Assembly (NCBI GenBank): GCA_026931725.1
Contig: JAIXLE010000115.1
Coordinates: 1-64,000, forward strand
Length of the DNA stretch: 64,000 nt
DNA from: Bacteroidales bacterium
GTDB taxonomy: Bacteria; Planctomycetota; Planctomycetia; Gemmatales; Gemmataceae
Reading direction: 5' to 3'
Made by a program: the position numbers and the translations under genes. Under the pieces are notes generated by a model. It was not told the DNA's origin. It saw only the letters and a list, made by a program, of their open reading frames with translations, and ran no database searches. Position 1 is the first letter of the stretch. Each line of letters starts with the position of its first letter. Positions 45,172 through 53,286 of this stretch are shown piece by piece.

Positions 45172-45792
45172 ATGCCCGTCCGCGAGATGGCCTCGCAGCA
45201 ATCGTTGCTCCCGATCGCTCCGCCGAGTGATCTATTACGTCTGAGTGTACACCAGTATCATCAGATGGTTGAAGCCGGAATCTTGACGGAGCAGGATCGT
45301 TATGAGCTGCTCAGTGGCTGCATCGTGGCGAGGAAAACTATTCACCCTCCACATGCTTATGTTATTGGTCGATTATTTCGTCGGCTCAATACATTGCTTC
45401 CTGACGATTGGTTGTTGAATACACAATTGCCGATTACGTTGCAGAATGCCAAGAGTGAATTATTCCCAGATTTGGCTATTGTAAGAGGGCCAGACACGCT
45501 GTACAAACATCGGCATCCTGGGGCAGGTGATTCCGAGATTAGTGTGGAAGTGGCAGATTCCTTACTAGAACGGGATCATACGGTCAAGATGGCGATTTAT
45601 GCCACTGCGAAGATTCCACAATATTGGATCGTGAATCTGCCCGCTCGCTGCGTGGAAGTCTACACCCAACCGCGAGGCGGGAAGAGCCCCCAATACCGAA
45701 CCCGAACCGATTACCCCGCCGATGCGACCCTGCCCGTCATCCTGGCCGGGCAGGCTCTTGGATCGGTCACCGTTGCTGAGATTCTCCCGTGA
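45172..45792 (+). CDS. Uma2-family putative endonuclease, copy 1
   Basis: This 206-residue PD-(D/E)XK-type protein has a Uma2 domain: YHQMVEAGILTEQDRYELLSG, SELFPDLAIVRG (catalytic Asp), ISVEVADSLL (Glu) and the AIYATAKIPQYWIVN segment (Lys region). The family is abundant in planctomycetes and cyanobacteria and is of unknown function; some are selfish. GGGAGAGG lies before the ATG. The first two-thirds of the gene is AT-richer than its neighbours, whereas the last 183 bases are nearly identical to the next gene. It is embedded in the SAM-controlled cluster, probably as an insertion. Confidence 0.85.
   Translation: MPVREMASQQSLLPIAPPSDLLRLSVHQYHQMVEAGILTEQDRYELLSGCIVARKTIHPPHAYVIGRLFRRLNTLLPDDWLLNTQLPITLQNAKSELFPDLAIVRGPDTLYKHRHPGAGDSEISVEVADSLLERDHTVKMAIYATAKIPQYWIVNLPARCVEVYTQPRGGKSPQYRTRTDYPADATLPVILAGQALGSVTVAEILP
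45610..45792 (+). repeat. 183-base direct repeat shared by the two Uma2 genes, copy 1
   Basis: These 183 bases match 46231-46413 with only three mismatches (by eye: A to T near 45747, and two in the CTTGGATCG region near 45764-45768). The remainder of each gene is clearly diverged. Recent gene conversion or partial duplication is the likely cause. Confidence 0.85.
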
Positions 45793-45804
45793 CAGAGTTC
45801 CACC

Positions 45805-46413
45805 ATGTCGAAGCCGCAGGGACTCCCTCCGTTACCGAAAACCCGCTATCGGCGGTTCCGCTTGGAGGAATATCATAAACTCATCCAATTGGGCGTGCTG
45901 CAAGAAGATGATCGGTGTGAACTGCTCGATGGAGTGATTACCGCATCCATGCCGCCCAATCCGCCGCACACGAAAGCCATGCGGCAACTTCTGCGTCGCC
46001 TGCCTCCGCTGCTGCCCGAAGAAGACTATATTGTGAGCATTCAAGACCCCATCACGATTTTGTCGGTTCCTGATACCGAACCGCAGCCCGATATGATGGT
46101 GGCCATCGGTCCTGAACAGCGCTACCAAGGGCGCAACCCGAATGGGCGCGATATTCTCCTCGTGATTGAAATATCCGACACTTCCTTGACCGATGATCGC
46201 ACGACCAAGTTGGCCCTGTATGCAGCCGAGAAGATTCCACAATATTGGATCGTGAATCTGCCCGCTCGCTGCGTGGAAGTCTACACCCAACCGCGAGGCG
46301 GGAAGAGCCCCCAATACCGAACCCGAACCGATTACCCCGCCGATGCGACCCTGCCCGTCTTCCTGGCCGGGCAGGCTCTTGGATCGCTAACCGTTGCTGA
46401 GATTCTCCCGTGA
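45805..46413 (+). CDS. Uma2-family putative endonuclease, copy 2
   Basis: This 202-residue paralogue of the preceding gene has the same order of motifs: EYHKLIQLGVLQEDDRCELLDG, TEPQPDMMVAIG and ILLVIEISDTSLTDDRTTKLALYAAEKIPQYWIVN. It begins 12 bases after the first copy. Its last 61 codons are almost identical to those of copy 1, while its earlier part is GC-richer and diverged, so the two have exchanged 3' ends. The stop overlaps the GTG start of the cysteine desulfurase by 4 bases, which couples the two genes and shows that the insertion kept the downstream gene in the operon. Confidence 0.85.
   Translation: MSKPQGLPPLPKTRYRRFRLEEYHKLIQLGVLQEDDRCELLDGVITASMPPNPPHTKAMRQLLRRLPPLLPEEDYIVSIQDPITILSVPDTEPQPDMMVAIGPEQRYQGRNPNGRDILLVIEISDTSLTDDRTTKLALYAAEKIPQYWIVNLPARCVEVYTQPRGGKSPQYRTRTDYPADATLPVFLAGQALGSLTVAEILP
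46231..46413 (+). repeat. 183-base direct repeat shared by the two Uma2 genes, copy 2
   Basis: This is the partner of 45610-45792; it ends at the shared stop codon, beyond which similarity ceases. Confidence 0.85.
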
Positions 46414-47561
46414 TTTACCTGGATAACGCCGCGACTAGCTTCCCGAAACCCGAAGGTGTCTACGCCGCACTGGATCGGTTCGCCCGTACCGCACTCGCCA
46501 ATCCGGGCCGGGCCGGGCACAAAATGGCGCTCGCGGCCGAACATACCCTCGATGATGGCCGCCATCGCCTCAATCGCCACTTCAACGGCCGTGGGGCGGA
46601 TCGTTGGGTCTTCACGCTCAATTGCACCGATGCTTTGAACATGGCAATCAAAGGTTCCGTTCAAGATGGCGACCATGTCATCACGACGGACCTGGAACAT
46701 AACAGCATAAGCCGACCACTCGTGGCCCTGGCGGAGGCGGGTCGCATCACGCTCACCCGCGTCCCTGCTGATGCCTCGGGAACCGTTGATCCCGAAGCCA
46801 TTCGCGCCGCGATCACGCCGAAAACTCGACTGGTGGCACTAACCCACGCCAGCAACGTCCTCGGCACCATACAACCGATTACCGACATCGCTCGCCTTTG
46901 CCGGGAAGCCTCCGATGCCATCACGGTTCTGATCGACGCGGCCCAGACGGCGGGTGTCGTGCCGATCGACTTGCAGGCTATTCCCATTGATCTTTTGGCG
47001 TTGCCGGGGCACAAGTGCCTGTTCGGCCCCACGGGCACCGGAGCGCTCTACGTCAACCCGCGTATGAAGCTCCGACCGTGGCGGGAAGGCGGCACCGGCG
47101 GCGACTCCTCCACACCCACGCAACCCAGTGAGTTCCCCTATTTCCTCGAAGGCGGAACGCCGAACGTCCTCGGTGTGGCCGGGCTCATCGCGGGGATCGA
47201 CTTCGTGGAAGAACGCGGCGCGGATGCTCTCCGTCAGCATGAGGTGGCCCTGTGCGATCGGGCCCGCGCACAATTGCAGGAAATCGGCGGATTCGAGTTC
47301 TTTGGTCATACCGACCCGACCCGGCGTGTGGGAACGCTGTCGTTCCGCAGCGAGGTTTTGCCCGCACCGGAACTCGGTGGGATTCTCGATCAGGCGTTCG
47401 ACATCGCGGTACGGCCAGGGTTGCACTGTTCGCCGTACATCCACAAGTCCCTCGGTAGCTACCCGGATGGCTTGGTGCGGATGTCACCAGGACCGTTCAC
47501 AACAGAAGCGGAAATCGACCAATGCGTCGCCGCGTTGCGGGAGATTACCAGCGGAGTTTGA
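46410..47561 (+). CDS. Cysteine desulfurase-family PLP enzyme
   Basis: This 383-residue fold-type I PLP aminotransferase starts at GTG (IYLDNAATSFPKPEGV), with the PLP lysine in LPGHKCLFGPTGTG, EGGTPNVLGVAGLIAGIDFV, and the catalytic-site Cys in RPGLHCSPYIHKSLG. This matches the EGID-type desulfurase family. It should take sulfur from cysteine as an enzyme persulfide and is the likely donor for the sulfur carrier encoded at 43407. It is the last gene of the cluster; a GGGC-GTAA-GCCC stem at 47668-47679 and a GAGCC/GGCTC stem near 47585 precede the convergent DinB gene. Confidence 0.9.
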   Translation: MIYLDNAATSFPKPEGVYAALDRFARTALANPGRAGHKMALAAEHTLDDGRHRLNRHFNGRGADRWVFTLNCTDALNMAIKGSVQDGDHVITTDLEHNSISRPLVALAEAGRITLTRVPADASGTVDPEAIRAAITPKTRLVALTHASNVLGTIQPITDIARLCREASDAITVLIDAAQTAGVVPIDLQAIPIDLLALPGHKCLFGPTGTGALYVNPRMKLRPWREGGTGGDSSTPTQPSEFPYFLEGGTPNVLGVAGLIAGIDFVEERGADALRQHEVALCDRARAQLQEIGGFEFFGHTDPTRRVGTLSFRSEVLPAPELGGILDQAFDIAVRPGLHCSPYIHKSLGSYPDGLVRMSPGPFTTEAEIDQCVAALREITSGV

Positions 47562-47679
47562 CCGATGCCGCATCACGCCATCCGAGAGCCACCGCGGCTC
47601 CCGGAATGCAGAAGCTGCAAACGGCCCCATGTCCTCCCATGTCCTCCATGTCCGTTGGGCAATCGTGGGGCGTAAGCCC

Positions 47680-48168
47680 TTATTCCTCGTAGATCGAGGA
47701 GAACGGCACACCAACCATCCGCAGATAGACCGAGAGGATGCCTCGATGATGCGCATTGTGGCTAAAGACCCACTTGCGGAGGCAATCGCCCTTCTTCATC
47801 GTGAAAAAAGTGACCCCGCCCATCTTCAACGACCACGGTTCCGCCATCACGGAATCGGGCACGCCTTCCAGCGCGGCCAGCGAGGCCGCGACATGGTTGT
47901 CGAATGTTTTGAGCATCTGTTCCGTGTCGGTCACTTCGGGCGTGACATACGCCGTGCCGCCGACCGGGGCCATATCCCATTCGCTGCCGGTGATCATGAG
48001 GTCCACCCAACCCGCGATCTCGGTGAGGTGACCGGCATTCCAACCGATCGTGTGCAAGTCGTCTGTGGGCTTCCAGGCGAGTTTATCCGCGGGGATGCGT
48101 GCGAGCAGTTTGCGCGTCATGGCCATTTCGTCTGCAAGTTCCGTTGCCATCCACTCTGAGATCCGCAT
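47680..48168 (-). CDS. DinB-family helical protein
   Basis: This 162-residue four-helix protein resembles DinB/YfiT-type metalloproteins: TIGWNAGHLTEIAGW supplies one histidine (after the usual xHxxH location) and FSHNAHHRGILSVYLRM the other histidines for a divalent metal. Members act as thiol-S-transferases (bacillithiol or mycothiol type) or are uncharacterised. Start 48168 (MRISEW) is supported by AGGGCAGGA upstream; the frame continues open to 48201. Monocistronic. Confidence 0.8.
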   Translation of the reverse strand: MRISEWMATELADEMAMTRKLLARIPADKLAWKPTDDLHTIGWNAGHLTEIAGWVDLMITGSEWDMAPVGGTAYVTPEVTDTEQMLKTFDNHVAASLAALEGVPDSVMAEPWSLKMGGVTFFTMKKGDCLRKWVFSHNAHHRGILSVYLRMVGVPFSSIYEE

Positions 48169-48441
48169 GTCCTGCCCTTGGGTTTTGATGAACTTGACCA
48201 ATCACCCCAATTCACATGGTGTGATGACGCAGCGTGTGAGGTATCGGCAGTGTGTGCCAAACCCGCACATACTGCGTCGCAAGGGCATGATACCGCTTGG
48301 GGTCAAAAATGGAACATCAGTACAGTTCCTGTTCCCGCGCTTTTACGACACACAATAGCGTTCTCGCCGCATTCCCGCTACACTGGGGCCGAACCTTCCC
48401 ACCGGCTGGCTCGGCTCTCTTCCGTTCGTAAAGGATTCACG

Positions 48442-49683
48442 ATGCGTTGTCACAACCTCTGGAGTATCGGCGTTCTGGCTCTGTTTGCGTCGGGCACCGT
48501 CCGGTCTGCGGAGCCTGGCTTTCCCCAGTTTGACATGCAGGAAATCGAATCCTCTTTGAAAGTCGGCTATGCCGTCCTTCTCGAAGACATCAACGGTGAC
48601 CAGAAGAAAGACATTGTCATCGTCGATACCAACCGGGTCGTCTGGTATGAGAATCCGACCTGGAAACGCCGCACGATCCTGGGGCCGAAGACGAAACCGG
48701 ACAACGTCTGCATCACCGCCCTGGACATCACGGGTGATGGGTTGCCCGAATTGGTACTCGGCGCGGCCTGGAAACCGTTCGATACACAAACTCCCGGCAC
48801 GCTGCACTGGCTCGAACGTGGAGCCACACTCGACGATGAATGGACCATGCACCCGCTGCCGTGCGACGAACCGACCGTTCACCGCGTCCGAGCCATCGAC
48901 CTGGATGGAGATGGGAAACCCGAAATCGTTCACATGCCGCTCATGGGTCGAGAGGCCACGAAAGCCGGGAACTGGATGAATGGCCGCCCCGTGCGGGTCA
49001 TGGCTCTCGCGGTGCCGGCGGACCCCCGGAAGCCGGAACACTGGAAGCCTCAAGTGGTGATCGACAATTTGCATGTGATGCACAACTTCGCCCCGGCCCC
49101 TCGATCCGCACGCGGGACAGAACTGCTGGCCGCCGCCTACGAAGGCGTTTTTTCGATCCGCCGAACCCCCACCGGGTGGAACGCCGTGAAAATCGGTACG
49201 GGCAACCAGGATACGCCCCAATCCAACCGGGGTGCGAGCGAAATTGAACCGGGCCGCCTTGCTGGCAACAAGCCCGTGATCGCCACCATTGAACCGTGGC
49301 ACGGCCATCAAGTTGTGGTCTACACTCCGCCAACAGGATCGGAGACACTCTGGAATCGGCATCTGCTGGATGAACAACTCCGCTGGGGGCACGGTGTCGA
49401 ATACGCGGACCTGGACGGAGATGGTGGGGATGAACTGATTGTCGGTGTCCGGGACGATCCAAACCCGGCACGCGGAGACAAACACACCGAACGCCGAGGC
49501 GTGCGACTCTATCGCGCTACGGACGGCACCGGCCAGAAGTGGGAACGGCAGATCCTCGAAAATGGCGGTGTGGCGGTCGAAGATTTGGCCGTCGCGGACC
49601 TCAACGGCGATGGGAAACCCGACATCGTCGCGGTCGGCCGGGCTACGGGGAACGCCCGTATCTACTGGAATCGTGGGAAATAG
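48442..49683 (+). CDS. Secreted FG-GAP/VCBS-repeat protein
   Basis: The 413 residues begin with a signal peptide (MRCHNLWSIGVLALFASGTVRS). Beta-propeller repeats of the FG-GAP type follow, with calcium-binding D-x-D/N-x-D-G motifs: DINGDQKKD, DITGDGLPE, DLDGDGKPE, DLDGDGGDE, DLNGDGKPD. Such secreted or periplasmic proteins bind ligands or substrates; no catalytic domain is evident. Start 48442 has AAAGGA before it; the longer open frame is unlikely. It stands alone. Confidence 0.87.
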   Translation: MRCHNLWSIGVLALFASGTVRSAEPGFPQFDMQEIESSLKVGYAVLLEDINGDQKKDIVIVDTNRVVWYENPTWKRRTILGPKTKPDNVCITALDITGDGLPELVLGAAWKPFDTQTPGTLHWLERGATLDDEWTMHPLPCDEPTVHRVRAIDLDGDGKPEIVHMPLMGREATKAGNWMNGRPVRVMALAVPADPRKPEHWKPQVVIDNLHVMHNFAPAPRSARGTELLAAAYEGVFSIRRTPTGWNAVKIGTGNQDTPQSNRGASEIEPGRLAGNKPVIATIEPWHGHQVVVYTPPTGSETLWNRHLLDEQLRWGHGVEYADLDGDGGDELIVGVRDDPNPARGDKHTERRGVRLYRATDGTGQKWERQILENGGVAVEDLAVADLNGDGKPDIVAVGRATGNARIYWNRGK

Positions 49684-49758
49684 CGCACGAACTGTTATCA
49701 TGAATGCGACGTAATACCCCTAGTTGTCTCCGTGGCCTACTGTCCCAGGAAGTGCGTG

Positions 49759-50892
49759 ATGAATCCGCTGAACCGTGAAACGATTCGTGAACTGATCGCG
49801 CCCCAGGAAGCGCCGTGCATCTCGATTTACCAACCGACGCACCGCCATCACCCGGATAACCAACAGGATCCGATCCGGTTCAAAAATCTCGTGCGGACGG
49901 TGGAAGAATCGCTCGCACAAGTTTACCGGGGTCGAGACATTCGCCCGCTGGTGGCTCCGTTGCAGCAAATCGCCGAAGACACGGCATTCTGGAAGCACAC
50001 GCTCGATGGGTTGGCCGTGCTTTCCAACGCCCAGGGGACACGGATTTTCCAACTGCAACGGCCCGTCGTCGAACGGGCCATCGTCGCGGATAACTTCTAT
50101 GTGAAGGGGTTGATCCGCGTCGTGCAATCTGCGGATCGGTTCCATTTACTCGCCCTGAGTCGGGATCGTGCGCAGTTATACGCCGGGAATCGGTACGCCC
50201 TGGATGCTCTGACCGTTCCGGGTATGCCGGGTACACTCACCGAAGCCCTTGGCGAGCAAGTGACCACGCCCGAACAAGCCGGCTACTCCGCCGGAGCATC
50301 TCGGATCAATTATGGAATCGGCTCCCGCAAAGATGAGATCAAACTGGATACGGAACGGTACTTCCGGGCTGTGGATCGGGTCGTTCTCGATGGTGTGTCG
50401 CGTCCCTCCGGGTTGCCGCTGGTCGTGGTCGCACTGGCCGAGAATGCGTCCGCGTTCCGGGCCATCAGTCAGAACCCACACCTGATGCCCGAAGGGATTG
50501 CTATTGATCCCGGCTCCCTGGATGCGGATAAACTGCGGACAGCAGTATGGAGTGTCGTTGAACCGTTGTACCTGAAACGGTTGGCGGACCTCTCCGAAGC
50601 CTACACCAGCGCGGCCGCCCATCAGAAAGGCTCTGCGGACCTCTCCGATAGTTGCCGAGCCGCCGTGGCGGGGCGTGTGGCGACGCTGTTGGTGGAAGCC
50701 GATCGGATCATCCCTGGCCGGATGGACCCCACAACTGGGGCCATTCAAAGTGCTGAACTGGGTGAACCCGATGTCGGCGATCTGTTAGACGATCTCGCCG
50801 AAACCGTGTTGCGCACCGGCGGCGATGTGGTCCTGGTTCCCACGGAACGGATGCCCTCGAAGTCCGGTCTGGCCGCGACGTTCCGATACTGA
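49759..50892 (+). CDS. baeRF-family (bacterial archaeo-eukaryotic release factor-like) protein
   Basis: This 377-residue protein has the family's N-terminal pattern: LIAPQEAPCISIYQPTHRHHPDNQQDPIRFKN, then TAFWKHTLDGLAVL, a middle SAGASRINYGIGSRKDEI, and ERYFRAVDRVVL toward a C-terminal eL30/pelota-like domain (from LPLVVVALAENASAF). Bacterial members of this superfamily have been proposed to act on stalled ribosomes; no GGQ tripeptide is present here. ATG 49759 has AGGA ten bases upstream. Assignment is by pattern memory, not alignment. Confidence 0.7.
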   Translation: MNPLNRETIRELIAPQEAPCISIYQPTHRHHPDNQQDPIRFKNLVRTVEESLAQVYRGRDIRPLVAPLQQIAEDTAFWKHTLDGLAVLSNAQGTRIFQLQRPVVERAIVADNFYVKGLIRVVQSADRFHLLALSRDRAQLYAGNRYALDALTVPGMPGTLTEALGEQVTTPEQAGYSAGASRINYGIGSRKDEIKLDTERYFRAVDRVVLDGVSRPSGLPLVVVALAENASAFRAISQNPHLMPEGIAIDPGSLDADKLRTAVWSVVEPLYLKRLADLSEAYTSAAAHQKGSADLSDSCRAAVAGRVATLLVEADRIIPGRMDPTTGAIQSAELGEPDVGDLLDDLAETVLRTGGDVVLVPTERMPSKSGLAATFRY

Positions 50893-50955
50893 TCGGATGG
50901 ACGCTGGCAGACCAAATGCGGTGCCGTTCTCTCCTATCGCTGTGAGTGCGTCATC

Positions 50956-53280
50956 ATGCGACAGACTCTCACGCAGATCGGCTATGCGGTTCTGGTGCTG
51001 TCAGCCTGTTCCCAGGCAATTCGGGCAGGTGATGCGCAACCCGCGTTGGCCTGCCCGGCCGCGGATGATCCGTACTTCCTCCAGGAAGTCTGGCCCAAAG
51101 TGGTTGCGCGATCCTGCCTGACCTGCCACAAAGCGGGCGGCGATGCCGAAAAATCCCGTCTCATTCTGCGTGATCCGGCACGGGTGGACGAAAACGCCCG
51201 TGCGGAAGTGTTCCGACAAAACCGCGATGCCTTCGTCCGGCTAGCCTTGGTGCCGGAAAAGAACGCCTCCCGTCTCCTCGTGAAAGTCACGGGCGGGCTC
51301 GACCACGGCGGCGGGGATGTCCTGACACCCGATTCCGCGGGCTATCGCATTCTCGCGGAGTTTGTCCGACGTTCCGGTGGGAAGACTCCCCATTCCCCCG
51401 CGATTCCGCAGACAACATCCCCGCGTTTGCCGCCGCTGTTCACAGATGTCGTGATGCTGGAACCTACGCGACTGCTCCGGCGGGCGACCCTGTCTCTGGC
51501 GGGTCGACTTCCCACCGCCGCGGAACTGGCTGCCGTAAAACGGGGACAACTTTCGGCACTCCCCGCGATTCTCGATCAAGTGATGGCCGAGGATGCCTTT
51601 TACGAACGGCTCCGCGAAGGATTTAACGACATCTTTCTGACCGATGGACTGACCGGAACCCCGGAAACGGCCACGCTTTCGTATGACCACTTCCACAAAA
51701 CACGGCTCTGGTATCAAAAGTTCGATCTGAGCCACATTCCCGATGAGAAAGCGCGCCGTCAAGCCGGGTACAAACTCGCCAAGGATTACCGAGCCGCCCT
51801 GACCGCCGAACCGATGCGGCTCATCGAATACATCGTCCGCCAGAATCGACCGTTCACCGAGATTGTCACCGCCGATTACATCATGGTATCCCCCTACACA
51901 GCAAGGGGGTACGGCATCTTCGACGAAGTAAAAAGCCGATTCCAGAACCCGGACAATCCGTTTGAATATATCCCAGTGCGGTTGCGGACGCTCGTCGGTC
52001 GGGAGAAATCGCAGAATCAGGAATCCGCCACCGGGTTCTACCCTCATGCCGGGTTGCTCAGCACCTTCCAGTACCTGGCTCGTTACCCCACCACGGAGAC
52101 GAATCGGAACCGGCTGCGGACGCGGATGTATTATCAACACTTCCTGGGTGTCGACTTGCTAGAGTTGGCCGCACGCGTGTCTGATGCTGCCGCCGTCACG
52201 GCCCAGTACAAAGTGCCGACAATGCAAGCCCCCGAGTGTGTCGTCTGCCATCGGACGATGGACCCGGTAGCGGGATTGTTTCAAGATTATTGGAAGTTCG
52301 CGGATCAGGGGTTGTATGGCCGCCGGAAAGGGGGCTGGTTCTCGGACATGTTCTCCCCAGGATTTGAAGGGGAAAACCTGCCGCCGTCCGAGCGTTGGCG
52401 GGCGCTCCAGTGGCTCGGCGAACGCACCGCTCAAGACCCGCGATTCGCTACCACGATGGTGGAGCATGTCTATTTCATTCTGACCGGCCGCCGAGTGTTG
52501 CTTCCGCCCAAGGACGAGAGCGACCCACTCTTTGCCGCCCACGAACAAGCCTACCGTGAGCAACGGAAATGGGTTGATCTGATTGCCGGGCGATTCCGAC
52601 AGTCTGGGTTTAACCTGAAGAATGTGTTCAAAGACTGGATCTTCTCCGACTTCTACCGTGCCGACGGTGTCGCCACTCGTGTGACGGACCCCGCACGAAA
52701 AGCGGCTCTCGACGATGTCGGCATGATGCGGCTCCTTTCCCCGGAGCAACTGGAACGGAAAACCGCCGCGATCTTCGGGGAACCGTGGGGCCGACTCCAC
52801 GACCAAATGGCGATGCTGTACGGCGGGATCGACTCCCAGGAAGTGACGGAACGGGCAACGGACCCCAGCGGTGCGATGGGCGCGATTCAACGTCTGCTGG
52901 CCAACGAGGTCGCCTGCCGGCAGGTGGCCCGTGACTTCGCCCGGCCCGCGACTGAACGTCGATTCTTTGCCCATGTCGAGCCGGATACGCTGCCGGGATC
53001 AGAAGCCGCGGATCAGAAAATCCGTGAGACGATCGTGCAGTTACACAGTCGGATTCTTGGCCGGAACGATCGAACGGATTCCACGGAAGTGGATGAGACG
53101 TTTCAACTCTTCGCCGCGATCGTGCAAGCCGCACAGAGCCAGAAGCAGCTCGACACGCGGGAAACCTATGCCTGTCGGCAATCCACCCCCGCGCCGCCCG
53201 CGGACCCGCATTACACCATCCGCGCCTGGCGGGCCGTGATGACGTACCTGATGCGCCGACCCGAGTTCCTTTATGAGTAA
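50956..53280 (+). CDS. Planctomycete cytochrome c-type protein (PSCyt1/DUF1592-like)
   Basis: This 774-residue exported protein has a signal-like N-terminus (YAVLVLSACSQAIRAG), a c-type haem motif CLTCHKAGG near residue 55, and a second, CVVCHRTMDPVAG, near 429. The C-terminal part (from MMRLLSPEQLERK) resembles the DUF1585/1588-type regions seen in these proteins. Planctomycetes typically pair such cytochromes with a DUF1501 protein, as here, 6 bases on. The pair is thought to work in the periplasm, possibly in oxidation of polysaccharides or sulfated substrates, but no substrate is established. Confidence 0.85.
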   Translation: MRQTLTQIGYAVLVLSACSQAIRAGDAQPALACPAADDPYFLQEVWPKVVARSCLTCHKAGGDAEKSRLILRDPARVDENARAEVFRQNRDAFVRLALVPEKNASRLLVKVTGGLDHGGGDVLTPDSAGYRILAEFVRRSGGKTPHSPAIPQTTSPRLPPLFTDVVMLEPTRLLRRATLSLAGRLPTAAELAAVKRGQLSALPAILDQVMAEDAFYERLREGFNDIFLTDGLTGTPETATLSYDHFHKTRLWYQKFDLSHIPDEKARRQAGYKLAKDYRAALTAEPMRLIEYIVRQNRPFTEIVTADYIMVSPYTARGYGIFDEVKSRFQNPDNPFEYIPVRLRTLVGREKSQNQESATGFYPHAGLLSTFQYLARYPTTETNRNRLRTRMYYQHFLGVDLLELAARVSDAAAVTAQYKVPTMQAPECVVCHRTMDPVAGLFQDYWKFADQGLYGRRKGGWFSDMFSPGFEGENLPPSERWRALQWLGERTAQDPRFATTMVEHVYFILTGRRVLLPPKDESDPLFAAHEQAYREQRKWVDLIAGRFRQSGFNLKNVFKDWIFSDFYRADGVATRVTDPARKAALDDVGMMRLLSPEQLERKTAAIFGEPWGRLHDQMAMLYGGIDSQEVTERATDPSGAMGAIQRLLANEVACRQVARDFARPATERRFFAHVEPDTLPGSEAADQKIRETIVQLHSRILGRNDRTDSTEVDETFQLFAAIVQAAQSQKQLDTRETYACRQSTPAPPADPHYTIRAWRAVMTYLMRRPEFLYE

Positions 53281-53286
53281 CGCCCC

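Noticed and set aside
47561-47680. Short repeated CATGTCCTC words after the desulfurase gene
   Set aside because: Only three imperfect units in about 30 bases; more likely a slippage remnant than a functional repeat.
48343-49701. 452-codon antisense open frame over the FG-GAP-type gene
   Set aside because: The sense frame carries calcium-binding repeats and a signal peptide; the antisense frame has no known pattern.
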